The notes under the pieces: generated by a model
Databases searched by the model: none
The model's input: only the letters and a program-made list of their open reading frames with translations
What the model was told of the DNA's origin: nothing
Source of the DNA: WRDS01 sp964492775
Lineage (GTDB): Bacteria; Actinomycetota; Coriobacteriia; Anaerosomatales; PHET01
Assembly (NCBI GenBank): GCA_964492775.1
Contig: CAZBLH010000008.1
Coordinates: 1-64,000, forward strand
DNA: 64,000 bases
Reading direction: 5' to 3'
Part shown: in pieces, positions 1 to 7,504 of the stretch
Position numbering within the stretch: position 1 is the stretch's first letter
Layout: each line of letters starts with the position of its first letter
Translations under genes and position numbers: made by a program

Positions 1-801
1 GGTCATCTCGTTGCCGCGCTCGCCGCAGCCGACAAAGACGACGATGTCGGCGTTGGCCCACTTCGCGATCTGGTGCTGGGTGACTGTCTTGCCCGCGCCG
101 AACGGGCCCGGGATACACGCCGCACCGCCCTTCACAAGCGGGAAGAAGGTGTCGATGACGCGCGTGCCGGTGACAAGAGGCTCAAGCGCTGAGACCTTCT
201 GGCGGTACGGCCGCGGCTGGCGGACGGGCCATCGCTGCATCATCAGCAGGTCGTGGACGTTGCCTTCGGCGTCACGCAGACGCCCCACCGGCTGTTCTAC
301 GGTGTACTCGCCGCTCGCGATCTCGACGATCTCGCCGGAGAGGTACGGCGGCACCATGATCCGGTGCTCGATGACGGGGTTCTCGGCGACGTGGCCGATG
401 ATGCTCCCGTACTCGACCTTGTCGCCGACCTTGGCGGTCGCCACAAACTCCCAGACCTTCTCGCGGTCGAGCCCGTGGGCGCTGATTCCCCGGTGCAAGA
501 AGCTGCCGGCCTTGTCCTCGAGCGACTTCAGCGGCCGCTGGACTCCGTCGTAGACGGCCTCGAGCATGCCTGGCCCGAGCTCTACCGAGAGCGGTGCGCC
601 GGTCGGCACAACAGGGTCACCCGGTCCGATGCCCTCGGTCTCCTCATAGACCTGGATCGAAGCGCGGTCCCTGCGCATCTCGATGATCTCGCCCATGAGG
701 CCCTCGGTGCCGACCTTGACCAGGTCGAACATCTTCGCGTCGCCGAGACCCTCCGCCACGACGAGAGGCCCTGCGACCTTGACGACTGAACCGTGCTCCA
801 T
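1..801 (-). CDS. atpA: V-type ATP synthase subunit A, partial
   Basis: Catalytic nucleotide-binding subunit of a V/A-type ATPase; only the first 267 codons are inside the window and the C-terminal part lies to the left. The N-terminus reads MEHGSVVKVAGPLVVAEG, the usual beta-barrel start of subunit A. The A-specific bulge region follows, then the P-loop GPFGAGKT near residue 235, and the visible end reads FVGCGERGNEMT, matching subunit A rather than the non-catalytic B subunit. The ATG at 801 begins the conserved N-terminus. It is the last visible gene of the minus-strand atp operon, 53 bp after subunit F. Subunits B and D are expected next, outside the window. Identity is secure. Confidence 0.96.
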   Translation of the reverse strand, partial: MEHGSVVKVAGPLVVAEGLGDAKMFDLVKVGTEGLMGEIIEMRRDRASIQVYEETEGIGPGDPVVPTGAPLSVELGPGMLEAVYDGVQRPLKSLEDKAGSFLHRGISAHGLDREKVWEFVATAKVGDKVEYGSIIGHVAENPVIEHRIMVPPYLSGEIVEIASGEYTVEQPVGRLRDAEGNVHDLLMMQRWPVRQPRPYRQKVSALEPLVTGTRVIDTFFPLVKGGAACIPGPFGAGKTVTQHQIAKWANADIVVFVGCGERGNEMT

Positions 802-854
802 CTTCTGATCGTCCCTTGTCTCCGCCGACCGCGCGTCGCGCGCGCAGCTCACCG

Positions 855-1193
855 TCACGAATCCTCGCGCACGGGCATCTTGGTGCCCAGCGCGCGCTCG
901 ATAGCCCTCTCCAGCTTTGCGCCACCCACGCCGCCGCCCGAGCCGATTCCCGGGATGACGGTCACCGCGGGCAGCGGCTTGTCGGCAACCTCGGCGATCT
1001 TCTCGGCGATCGCCTCGTACACCGGCTCGGTCACGAACACGACCGCGTAGGTACCTGCCGAGAGCTCCGGCCAGTGCCGGAGCGCGTCTTCAGGTCGCTC
1101 GACGGGAAACGTCGCAACGCCGAGCGGCCTGAAGCCCGCCACGCTCGTCGCATCCCCTACTATCGCAATCTTCGTCGCCATGCTCTCGCTCAC
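855..1193 (-). CDS. atpF: V-type ATP synthase subunit F
   Basis: Small central-stalk subunit (112 aa) that couples the catalytic head to the rotor. It has a Rossmann-like start (KIAIVGDATSVAGFRPLGV) and the family's FVTEPVYEAIAEKI and PAVTVIPGIG segments; its length is normal. The GTG start at 1193 overlaps the stop of subunit C by 4 nt (GTGA), suggesting translational coupling. An in-frame ATG at 1181 is an alternative start. It lies between subunits C and A, the classical position in V/A-type operons (called ntpG in Enterococcus). Confidence 0.93.
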   Translation of the reverse strand: MSESMATKIAIVGDATSVAGFRPLGVATFPVERPEDALRHWPELSAGTYAVVFVTEPVYEAIAEKIAEVADKPLPAVTVIPGIGSGGGVGGAKLERAIERALGTKMPVREDS

Positions 1194-2209
1194 CCCACCG
1201 TCCGCACGTGACGGCGCAGCGTCTCGCGATCAGTTCCATTGAGCCCGCCGATCAGCAGCGTTCGCAGCGCCGCAACCTCAGCCTCACGGTCGAGCACGTA
1301 GGCGATGACCGGCTCGGGTCCCGCCTCCATCTTGCGGCCTTTGCGCGTCTCGGCGGCCGTGACCGAGTCCAAGTACGCGTCGAGCGCCTCCACATGTCCG
1401 AAGAGCTCCTGAGGGATTGGCGCGAGCCCGAGCTTGCGCTCGAGTGCCGGGGCGATCTCTGCGCCTGGAAGCTCCGCGATCGAGGTGAGCTCATCGGCGC
1501 GCGTCGAACCGCCGTCGATGAGCATCCCGGCGCAGGCGGCCGGTTCGATGCCCGCCCGGTGAGTGCGCACGATCGTCTTCACGTTCGCGATGTCGATAAG
1601 CAGCCGTGCGATCTCGATGAGATACCGGCTGCGCGACTCCTTTGCCGCCGCCACAAGCTCGGCGAAGAACGCCTTGTCGATACGCACGTCAATGGCGGAC
1701 AACCGCTGGGAGCTCCGGCCTGTCGCCTCGGCCTCGCCGCCGCCAATGCCGAGCTCGGCGGCGAGCGACCCGAACGGCGCTGGGAGGTCGACCAAGTCGC
1801 GGGCGAAGCGCTCCAACGACAACGTGCCATGCGCCACGAGCAGCTCCGTGGCGCCTACGCCAAGGAGCTGCGCCTTGACCGCCGCTTTGAGGTTCGCGAA
1901 GTCATAACGGATGCGGAAGAAGCGCGTGACCGCCTCAGGCAACTGAGCCGCGTCCAGGAAGCCGTAGTACTCCTCAAGCGCGCGGTCCAGGCCGCGCTCC
2001 ACGTCCTCGACGGTCTCCGCGCCCTCGATGAAGCGCCCGTAAGAGGTCTCGGAGAGCAGTCGCTTCTGCTCGGCGAAGGTGGGTGCATCAAGCAGCCGCT
2101 CGAACGCCGAGGAGTCAAGCGAGCGTGCCTGCAGCACGGCCACCTTGCCTGTGGCGAACCCGTAGCGGACTGCGTCGCGCGTTAGACGCACCTCGTCGAG
2201 GAGAAGCAT
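1190..2209 (-). CDS. atpC: V-type ATP synthase subunit C
   Basis: Subunit C/d (339 aa), the funnel-shaped connector that sits on the membrane rotor ring and binds the central stalk. The sequence is alpha-helical with the family's repeated LRxLLxxxxY-like segments, for example the stretch around residues 95-120 with RFFRIRYDFANLKAAVKA, which is typical of vATP-synt_AC39. Length matches the family. ATG start; 5 nt downstream of subunit E. The stop overlaps the start of subunit F. Confidence 0.92.
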   Translation of the reverse strand: MLLLDEVRLTRDAVRYGFATGKVAVLQARSLDSSAFERLLDAPTFAEQKRLLSETSYGRFIEGAETVEDVERGLDRALEEYYGFLDAAQLPEAVTRFFRIRYDFANLKAAVKAQLLGVGATELLVAHGTLSLERFARDLVDLPAPFGSLAAELGIGGGEAEATGRSSQRLSAIDVRIDKAFFAELVAAAKESRSRYLIEIARLLIDIANVKTIVRTHRAGIEPAACAGMLIDGGSTRADELTSIAELPGAEIAPALERKLGLAPIPQELFGHVEALDAYLDSVTAAETRKGRKMEAGPEPVIAYVLDREAEVAALRTLLIGGLNGTDRETLRRHVRTVG

Positions 2210-2214
2210 CCCTC

Positions 2215-2802
2215 TTACGCCTCCTGCCCGAACAGGATGCCCGCGATCAGCAGCTCCAGGTCCTCACGCGCCTCATCCACGATTGCATCGAGCGAGAGGT
2301 CCGCTCCGACGCGATCGCCGACAACGAGCGCTCCGTGGTCGAACGGCGCTGGGTCGGGCGTGAAGGCGAGATTGAGTCCGGGAGCCACCTCGGCCAGCGC
2401 CTCTGCGACCGCGCCAGCCCGCCCGGTATCGGAGGCCCCGAGCCGGTACGACTCCCCCGGCCGGGCTACCGCAGCGATACGCCGGGCGAGGAACCGGGCG
2501 TACTGCCCATCCTCGGCGGTCACGACACGCTCCACAGCGCGAGCGATTACCTTGTCGATGAGCGCACGGCGCCGTGTCACGGTCTCATCACGGGCTGAAA
2601 GCCGAGCGTTGACAACGATGCGCGCGGCCTCCTTCTCGGCCTCACGCTTCGCAGCCTCAAGCGCGGCATCGCGCCGCTCCGAAGCCAGCCGCCGGGCGTC
2701 CTCACGGATCTCGGCGGCGCGCCGCTCGGCATCCGCGATGATGCCCGCCTCTTCTGCGGCCGCGTCATTCTCGATCCTCTGAAGGATGTCAGCGAGTGCC
2801 AC
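2215..2802 (-). CDS. atpE: V-type ATP synthase subunit E
   Basis: Peripheral-stalk subunit E (195 aa). The first ~100 residues are a charged, Ala/Glu/Arg-rich coiled coil (AEERRAAEIREDARRLASERR-like), followed by a compact C-terminal alpha/beta domain, as in vATP-synt_E. It pairs with the small coiled-coil subunit H encoded at the head of the operon to form the stator stalk. It lies 10 nt downstream of the rotor subunit K gene and 5 nt before subunit C. Confidence 0.91.
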   Translation of the reverse strand: MALADILQRIENDAAAEEAGIIADAERRAAEIREDARRLASERRDAALEAAKREAEKEAARIVVNARLSARDETVTRRRALIDKVIARAVERVVTAEDGQYARFLARRIAAVARPGESYRLGASDTGRAGAVAEALAEVAPGLNLAFTPDPAPFDHGALVVGDRVGADLSLDAIVDEAREDLELLIAGILFGQEA

Positions 2803-2812
2803 GTGGCATCCC

Positions 2813-3301
2813 CTACATGTACGCGGCCTGCAGGCCGAGCAGCATCAGGATCGTGACGATCAGCGAGAGGATCGCGTAGGTCTCGACGAGCGCAGGGAAC
2901 ACGAGTGCAGGGGCACGCTTGCCCGCCGCGATGATCCCTGCAGCTGCGGCACCGGCGCGTCCCTGATAGATCGGCGTGATCAGGCACAGCCACGCAACCG
3001 GCTGAACCGCCAGGAAGATCTGGAACCCAGCGATACCGGGCAGGTCGGTCTCCCCGCCGAGCAGGCTGAAGAACACCAGCACGAGCACTGCCGCGATGAA
3101 GCCATAGATGCCCTGCGTACCCGGCATCGCAGCAATCGGCAGCAGCTGGCCGAACTTCGAGTCATCCTCGCTCAGGATGCCTGAGGCTGTTGACGCGGCA
3201 ACCGTGATGCCGATCGCCGAGCCGATGCCGCCGAGCACTGCGGCAAATCCGCCACCGATCAGCGCCCAGTCGGTTCCGGCCATCCCAAGAAACGTGTCCA
3301 T
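2813..3301 (-). CDS. atpK: V-type ATP synthase subunit K (rotor proteolipid)
   Basis: Membrane rotor-ring proteolipid (162 aa) with two fused helical hairpins (four membrane segments). Helix 2 carries PGTQGIYG (T62, Q63), helix 3 carries IYQG (Q113), and helix 4 carries FPALVETYAIL with the carboxylate E140. These positions correspond to Thr64, Gln65, Gln110 and Glu139, the sodium ligands of the Enterococcus hirae NtpK ring, so the sequence predicts Na+ coupling rather than H+; this is inference from known structures. It follows subunit I with no gap. ATG start. Confidence 0.95.
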   Translation of the reverse strand: MDTFLGMAGTDWALIGGGFAAVLGGIGSAIGITVAASTASGILSEDDSKFGQLLPIAAMPGTQGIYGFIAAVLVLVFFSLLGGETDLPGIAGFQIFLAVQPVAWLCLITPIYQGRAGAAAAGIIAAGKRAPALVFPALVETYAILSLIVTILMLLGLQAAYM

Positions 3302-5473
3302 CTATCCTGCTCCTCCTTCCGGGCCGGTTCCCCCGGCCTCCAGCACCAGATTGTTCGAGCGCATCTTGAACGGCGCGAACGGACTGCCGCCCCCCGCAAA
3401 GAACTTGCTGAAGAACTCGATGAACTGCAGGCGCGCGGGGTGCACGAACGCGCCGAGCAGGTTGATCACGACATTGAACACGTGGCCGACAACGAAGATC
3501 GCCGCGGCGATGAGGGCGACGAGCGCCCCCCACACAATCGATATTCCGCCTGCCGAGAAGAGGTTCATCGCCGGGGTCCAGACCAGGCCGGCAAGCAGGT
3601 TGAAGACCATGCCGACGAGCGCGCCGGAGAGCGCGAGTGCCGCAAGCCTCGTGTACGACAGGGTGTCGCCGATGAACGCGCTCATCCCGTACACCGAGTA
3701 CGCCCCGCCGAGCAGACCGATCACGCCGGCGCGTCCTGTGCTCGAGACGACAGCGGCGATTACCGATGCTACCCCGAAGACCGCGAGCCACATGCCGACG
3801 GGGCCAACGCCCATCCCAACGGCGGCGACGAGCGTCAGCGCGAGCCAGGCCCAGCCGATCGCACGATCAAGCAGCGAGCGGTCCTTCTCCCCGAATGCCG
3901 CCTGCAACGCGCCGCCCTGCATGAGCATCGTCCCGATCAGGGCGAGCGACAGCAGCACCCCCTGACGGGTGACGGCGAACGCAGCGAGCATTCCGAAGAA
4001 CCAGATGGTCGAAAGCTGCCCAAACACCGCTCCCGTGACGTCGCCCCGGCGGAACGCGTCGACCGCTGCGACCACGACGCCGAAGAACACCTGGATGACA
4101 CCCAGGCCGGCGGTGATGACCAGGAACGTCGTGAGCTCGCCGAGAGGATCGAGCACCTGAAGTCTTGCTAGGAATGGCGGAAGGTTCTCGACGGGCAGCG
4201 CGAAGTACGAGGCGAACAGCACGCCGATGACCATCGCGGAAGCGCCGCCGTACATGAGAAGGCCCATGAAGCGCTTTACCCCGGGCGCGACGTCCAGGCG
4301 CGTCTTGATGAGCCACGCTGCCACGATGAGCATCAGTCCATACCCGAAGTCTCCAATGCAGATCCCGAAGAACAGCGCGAAAAAGGGCGCGAGCAACGGG
4401 GTCGGGTCTATCTCGCCGTACTGCGGCCGGCCGTAAAGGTCGGTGAGCACCTCAAAGGGCTCCAGCCACTTCGGGTTGCGCAGCTCGACGGGCACGATGT
4501 CATCCTTGGTTGGCTCCACGAGCGTGATGTCCACGTCCGCCGAGAAGGACGCGAGCGCCTCATCGAGCGCCTGCGACCTGTCCGCAGCCACCCATCCCGA
4601 CATCGCAAACACCCGCTCGGTGTGCCCGACCGAGCCCTTGATCCGCAACCGGTCACGCTGGGATTCCACCGCCTCGACGAGTGCCACTGCGCTTGCGTAG
4701 TGCTTCTCGGCTAGTTCGCGCGCCCGGGCGTCGAGCTCGGCGGCCTCGGCCTCAAGCTCGGAGATACGCTGCTCGGCACGGGCGATCTCGTCGGCGGGAA
4801 TCCCGGAAAGACCAGGGAAGCTGACCTCCGAGAAGTCGGTGGACGCAAGCGCGGCGCGCGCCTGTTTCGAACAACAGTGGTGCGCGATGACCACCCACGC
4901 CTGCCTTCCGTCGACCGTGCCGTACTCGTCGACGGTGACCTCGGGCACAATCTCGCGTAGCTTCTGCCGGATCTCCTCCGCCTCCGAGGCGGGGACGGTT
5001 CCGGTGACAAGGTCGGTCGTCTGCGTGCAGCGCCACTGCGAGATCGGATACTCCAGCTCGGCCCACGGGCGCAGGTCGGCAACGAGCGCCTGGAGGCGCT
5101 CGCGTTCGCGCTCACCAGCGGCCAGCCGGTCGGAGATCCTCAGGCACTCCTCGTACAGCTGCTCGCCGAATCCGGCGAAGCGCAAGCCCAGGTACTCCTC
5201 GTGCGAGAGGTGGAACTTCTCGGTGATGAACGCCGAGAAAGGCTGCGTGTTCTCGTGATACCTGCCGAGGAACTCGTGTACGAACCGCGCGTCGGCTGTC
5301 TCCTGGTCGAGCGCGCGCATACGCGGGTCGTCGGAAGGAATGTGCTCGGTGTCGAGCTCAAAGGGCGTGGTCTCGATCTGTAGGACGCCTGCCCGCTGTA
5401 GAGCGACGACGACCTCGTCCTGGACTGGGCGATAGCCCAGCACCGTGACCCTGAGCATTGGGGCGACGGACAC
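3302..5473 (-). CDS. atpI: V-type ATP synthase subunit I
   Basis: Large membrane stator subunit (723 aa), the a-subunit equivalent that forms the ion half-channels. The N-terminal ~330 residues are cytosolic with coiled-coil arms; the C-terminal half has about eight hydrophobic segments (for example PLLAPFFALFFGICIGDFGYG and the later GDTLSYTRLAALALSGALVG). The SYTRLAALAL helix with its Arg is the conserved ion-path helix of the family. The likely start is GTG at 5473; an in-frame ATG lies five codons on. It lies 3 nt downstream of the coiled-coil H gene. Confidence 0.95.
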   Translation of the reverse strand: MSVAPMLRVTVLGYRPVQDEVVVALQRAGVLQIETTPFELDTEHIPSDDPRMRALDQETADARFVHEFLGRYHENTQPFSAFITEKFHLSHEEYLGLRFAGFGEQLYEECLRISDRLAAGERERERLQALVADLRPWAELEYPISQWRCTQTTDLVTGTVPASEAEEIRQKLREIVPEVTVDEYGTVDGRQAWVVIAHHCCSKQARAALASTDFSEVSFPGLSGIPADEIARAEQRISELEAEAAELDARARELAEKHYASAVALVEAVESQRDRLRIKGSVGHTERVFAMSGWVAADRSQALDEALASFSADVDITLVEPTKDDIVPVELRNPKWLEPFEVLTDLYGRPQYGEIDPTPLLAPFFALFFGICIGDFGYGLMLIVAAWLIKTRLDVAPGVKRFMGLLMYGGASAMVIGVLFASYFALPVENLPPFLARLQVLDPLGELTTFLVITAGLGVIQVFFGVVVAAVDAFRRGDVTGAVFGQLSTIWFFGMLAAFAVTRQGVLLSLALIGTMLMQGGALQAAFGEKDRSLLDRAIGWAWLALTLVAAVGMGVGPVGMWLAVFGVASVIAAVVSSTGRAGVIGLLGGAYSVYGMSAFIGDTLSYTRLAALALSGALVGMVFNLLAGLVWTPAMNLFSAGGISIVWGALVALIAAAIFVVGHVFNVVINLLGAFVHPARLQFIEFFSKFFAGGGSPFAPFKMRSNNLVLEAGGTGPEGGAG

Positions 5474-5476
5474 GAG

Positions 5477-5782
5477 CTACCCCTGCAACCGCTCGAAGAC
5501 AGCCTGGACGGCGGCGTCAACGCGAGCGGACGCGGCATCCAGCGCCTCGTTGGAGGCGGCCGCTGCATCAGCCACGGCAGCCTCCGCGGTCTTCTTGGCC
5601 TCGGCGAGCATGCTGGCACGCAGATCGGCGACCTCTTGAGCGGCCTGCTCCCTCGACGCCCGCAGCAGCTCGGATGCGTCCGCGTTCGCGGCGCTCACGA
5701 CAGCCGCTGCCCGCTCTCGGGCAGCCTGGATCCGCTGGCCCGCGGACTCCTCGGCCTTGAGTATCTCGGCGACCTTCTGCAT
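5477..5782 (-). CDS. V-type ATP synthase peripheral-stalk subunit H/G-like
   Basis: Small coiled-coil protein (101 aa) at the head of the atp operon. It is almost entirely Ala/Glu/Arg-rich helix (QKVAEILKAEESAGQRIQAA, then repeated AEAKKTAEAAVADAAAAS), as in the NtpF/AhaH subunit that pairs with subunit E in the peripheral stalk. Assignment rests on composition, length and first position before subunit I; sequence identity in this family is low. ATG start. Transcription of the whole operon probably starts just upstream, in the 5783-5948 gap. Confidence 0.85.
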   Translation of the reverse strand: MQKVAEILKAEESAGQRIQAARERAAAVVSAANADASELLRASREQAAQEVADLRASMLAEAKKTAEAAVADAAAASNEALDAASARVDAAVQAVFERLQG

Positions 5783-5821
5783 TCATCCTCACCCGAAGAA
5801 TGTACGAACCAGGAGTGTGTG

Positions 5822-5839
5822 CCCGCCGGAACCGGCGGG
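5822..5839. other. GC hairpin in the atp leader
   Basis: Two perfect 8-bp GC-rich arms (CCCGCCGG / CCGGCGGG) are separated by AA, about 40 bp upstream of the first atp gene. It lies inside the expected 5' leader of the minus-strand atp operon. It lacks a T-tract on either side, so it may be an mRNA leader hairpin rather than a terminator. Confidence 0.4.
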
Positions 5840-5844
5840 GTCAG

Positions 5845-5891
5845 AACAGTATAGCTGTTAACAGCTCGTAAATTCGCTGCTCCGCTATACT
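5845..5891. promoter_or_regulatory. divergent promoter region with 14-bp palindrome
   Basis: The gap between the atp operon (minus) and the M23-like gene (plus) holds the perfect palindrome AGCTGTTAACAGCT at 5853-5866. It is flanked by a minus-strand TATACT (5848-5853) and a plus-strand TATACT (5886-5891), both good -10 matches; the -35 matches are poor. A dimeric regulator bound to the palindrome could touch both promoters. Position and symmetry are seen; the regulatory role is inferred. Confidence 0.45.
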
Positions 5892-5948
5892 TCCCTGCAG
5901 CCCAAGGACGCGTCAGAGAGCGCGACAGCTTGACTTGCACAGGAGACG

Positions 5949-6866
5949 ATGGCGACCTATCCCGAAAGCCCCCCGGAAGCCGGCTTCGAGCGACCCTCCG
6001 CACCGGTCCCAGGACCTGATCGCCGCGAGCAGCGCAGACGCCGCCGGCGTCGGGCGCGCATGGTGCGCTCCGCGGTTGCAGCCACCCTGCTCGTGGCTGC
6101 CGTCGTCGGAGCGCTCGTGTGGCACCGCACCTCGTCCTCGGCGAGCTCCCACCCTGCTCCGACCCGCGCAAACGCACCGCGGGGTGTGGGATCTGTCCGA
6201 GCGCTTTCTGAACCAACGCCCGATCCGACGCCGCTGTTCGCGAACTATGGGCCGATAGAGATTCGCCTTCCCGTGGCCGTCACGTCGCTCACCGAGGTAG
6301 GGTTCCACCAGGCCTCATACAAGTGGGCACTCGCGATCGAGACGCCCCTGCCGGACGCGAACATGGACGCCGCTCGGGGCAAAGGCACTGGGCGCGATCT
6401 CACTGCGCAAGCATCTGGCGAAGACTCCGTTCTGAGCGGCTCAGTGCTCCGCATGTGGCGCTCTCGACCGGGCAAGCCCAACACCGCCATCGACGTTGGC
6501 GCCGAGCCGGGGACAACCGTACTCGCGCCTGTGACTGGAAGGGTCGTGCGCGTGCGAGCCTACGACCTCTACGGCAAGTACCCGGACTTCGAGGTGCACA
6601 TCCAGCCCGAAGGCAGGCCCGAGGTCGACTGCGTGCTGATACATATCGAGAACCCGACGGTCGCCGCCGGTGACACCGTGATCGCAGGGGTCACGTCCGT
6701 CGGCAGCGTGCGCAGGCTCTCCGACAGAATCACCATGCAGCTCGCCGAGTACACCAAAGGCAAGGGCGACCACATCCACATCCAGCTCAACGATGCGACC
6801 GACCCGACGTACAAGGGACTCGAGGGCGTGACCGAGATGGTCGCGCCCGCCCAAGACGATCACTAG
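5949..6866 (+). CDS. membrane-anchored M23-like protein, degenerate zinc site
   Basis: 305-aa protein with an Arg-rich cytoplasmic start, one membrane segment at about residues 38-54 and an extracytoplasmic M23/lysostaphin-like domain from about residue 165. The domain keeps the beta-sheet signature TAIDVGAEPGTTVLAPVTG and the second zinc motif GDHIHIQ (H275, H277). The first zinc motif, normally HxxxD, reads NTAID: Asn178 replaces the zinc-binding His while Asp182 is kept. It is therefore probably not a working metallopeptidase and may bind peptidoglycan or regulate other hydrolases. AGGAG lies 3 nt before the ATG. Its stop overlaps the convergent DUF951 gene by 4 bp. Confidence 0.75.
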   Translation: MATYPESPPEAGFERPSAPVPGPDRREQRRRRRRRARMVRSAVAATLLVAAVVGALVWHRTSSSASSHPAPTRANAPRGVGSVRALSEPTPDPTPLFANYGPIEIRLPVAVTSLTEVGFHQASYKWALAIETPLPDANMDAARGKGTGRDLTAQASGEDSVLSGSVLRMWRSRPGKPNTAIDVGAEPGTTVLAPVTGRVVRVRAYDLYGKYPDFEVHIQPEGRPEVDCVLIHIENPTVAAGDTVIAGVTSVGSVRRLSDRITMQLAEYTKGKGDHIHIQLNDATDPTYKGLEGVTEMVAPAQDDH

Positions 6867-7090
6867 AGCGTATCAGTCTCGTCGCCCCGCTCGGCAGCGC
6901 GCTTGATGAAGCCCCGGAAGCGGCGGTCGAACTCGTAACGCTCCATCATCACCGAGCGTCCGCACCCGCAGCAGTGCAGCCTTACGTCAGCGCCAACGCG
7001 CACGACCTCCCACTCGTTGGCGCCGCAGGGATGAGGCTTCTTGAGCCTCACGACGTCGCCGAGCTCTATCGGCGTGATGGGGACGGCCAC
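6863..7090 (-). CDS. DUF951 family protein
   Basis: Small protein (75 aa) of the DUF951 family, widespread in Gram-positives and usually near ychF or parB genes; its function is unknown. It shows the family core GDVVRLKKPHPCGANEWEVVRVGADVRLHCCGCGRSVM, written here as separate motifs: LKKPHPCG, then CCGCGR, suggesting a Cys-based metal or nucleic-acid binding fold. The start was set at GTG 7090 because GGAGG lies 9 nt upstream (7101-7105 on the opposite strand); an upstream ATG at 7144 would run into the next promoter. It is convergent with the M23-like gene. Confidence 0.85.
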   Translation of the reverse strand: MAVPITPIELGDVVRLKKPHPCGANEWEVVRVGADVRLHCCGCGRSVMMERYEFDRRFRGFIKRAAERGDETDTL

Positions 7091-7147
7091 GAGCGCAGAC
7101 CTCCGGATCGCGATTCGCGCGGACAGCGTGTGCCGCGGATACATGCG

Positions 7148-7167
7148 GTATAACGGAGTATACCGTC
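7148..7167. promoter_or_regulatory. inverted repeat at the DUF951/ACT divergent promoter
   Basis: CGGTATA and TATACCG form perfect 7-bp arms around a 6-bp spacer, 25 bp upstream of the ACT gene. Each arm contains a TATA-like hexamer usable as a -10 (TATAAC, TATACC). This could be an operator overlapping the promoter of the ACT/UPF0210 pair. The role is inferred from position only. Confidence 0.4.
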
Positions 7168-7191
7168 GGCACCTAGCGAAGAAGGTCCGTC

Positions 7192-7467
7192 ATGAAGACA
7201 CCCGCGATCCTGTCTGTACTCGGAGAAGACCGCGTGGGCATTGTGTCCGCGGTCTCGACCGTACTCGCCGAGGCGCACGCCAACATCGAAGACATCCGCC
7301 AGACCATCATCGGCACGATCTTCTCCATGACGATGCTCGTCACAGTGGATGAGGACGCGACCCCCTTCGCTGAGCTGCAGCGCCGGCTCGTCGAGGTCTC
7401 CGAGGAGCTCGGAATGCAGATCACCCTGCAGCGCGAGGACGTCTTCCGCTACATGCACCGCATCTGA
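7192..7467 (+). CDS. ACT domain protein (UPF0237)
   Basis: Stand-alone ACT domain protein (91 aa). The start KTPAILSVLGEDRVGIVSAV matches the ligand-binding first strand and helix of ACT domains (GxDRxGIV), and IEDIRQTIIG is the family's second conserved segment. ACT domains bind amino acids or related effectors, often as regulators. The next gene, UPF0210, starts 37 nt downstream; this two-gene pair is common in anaerobic Firmicutes and Actinobacteria and suggests that the ACT protein regulates its partner. ATG start with GAAGG upstream. Confidence 0.9.
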   Translation: MKTPAILSVLGEDRVGIVSAVSTVLAEAHANIEDIRQTIIGTIFSMTMLVTVDEDATPFAELQRRLVEVSEELGMQITLQREDVFRYMHRI

Positions 7468-7504
7468 CCGCTGCCGAACAGGCGCCGCACCGAAAGGCAC
7501 GCAC

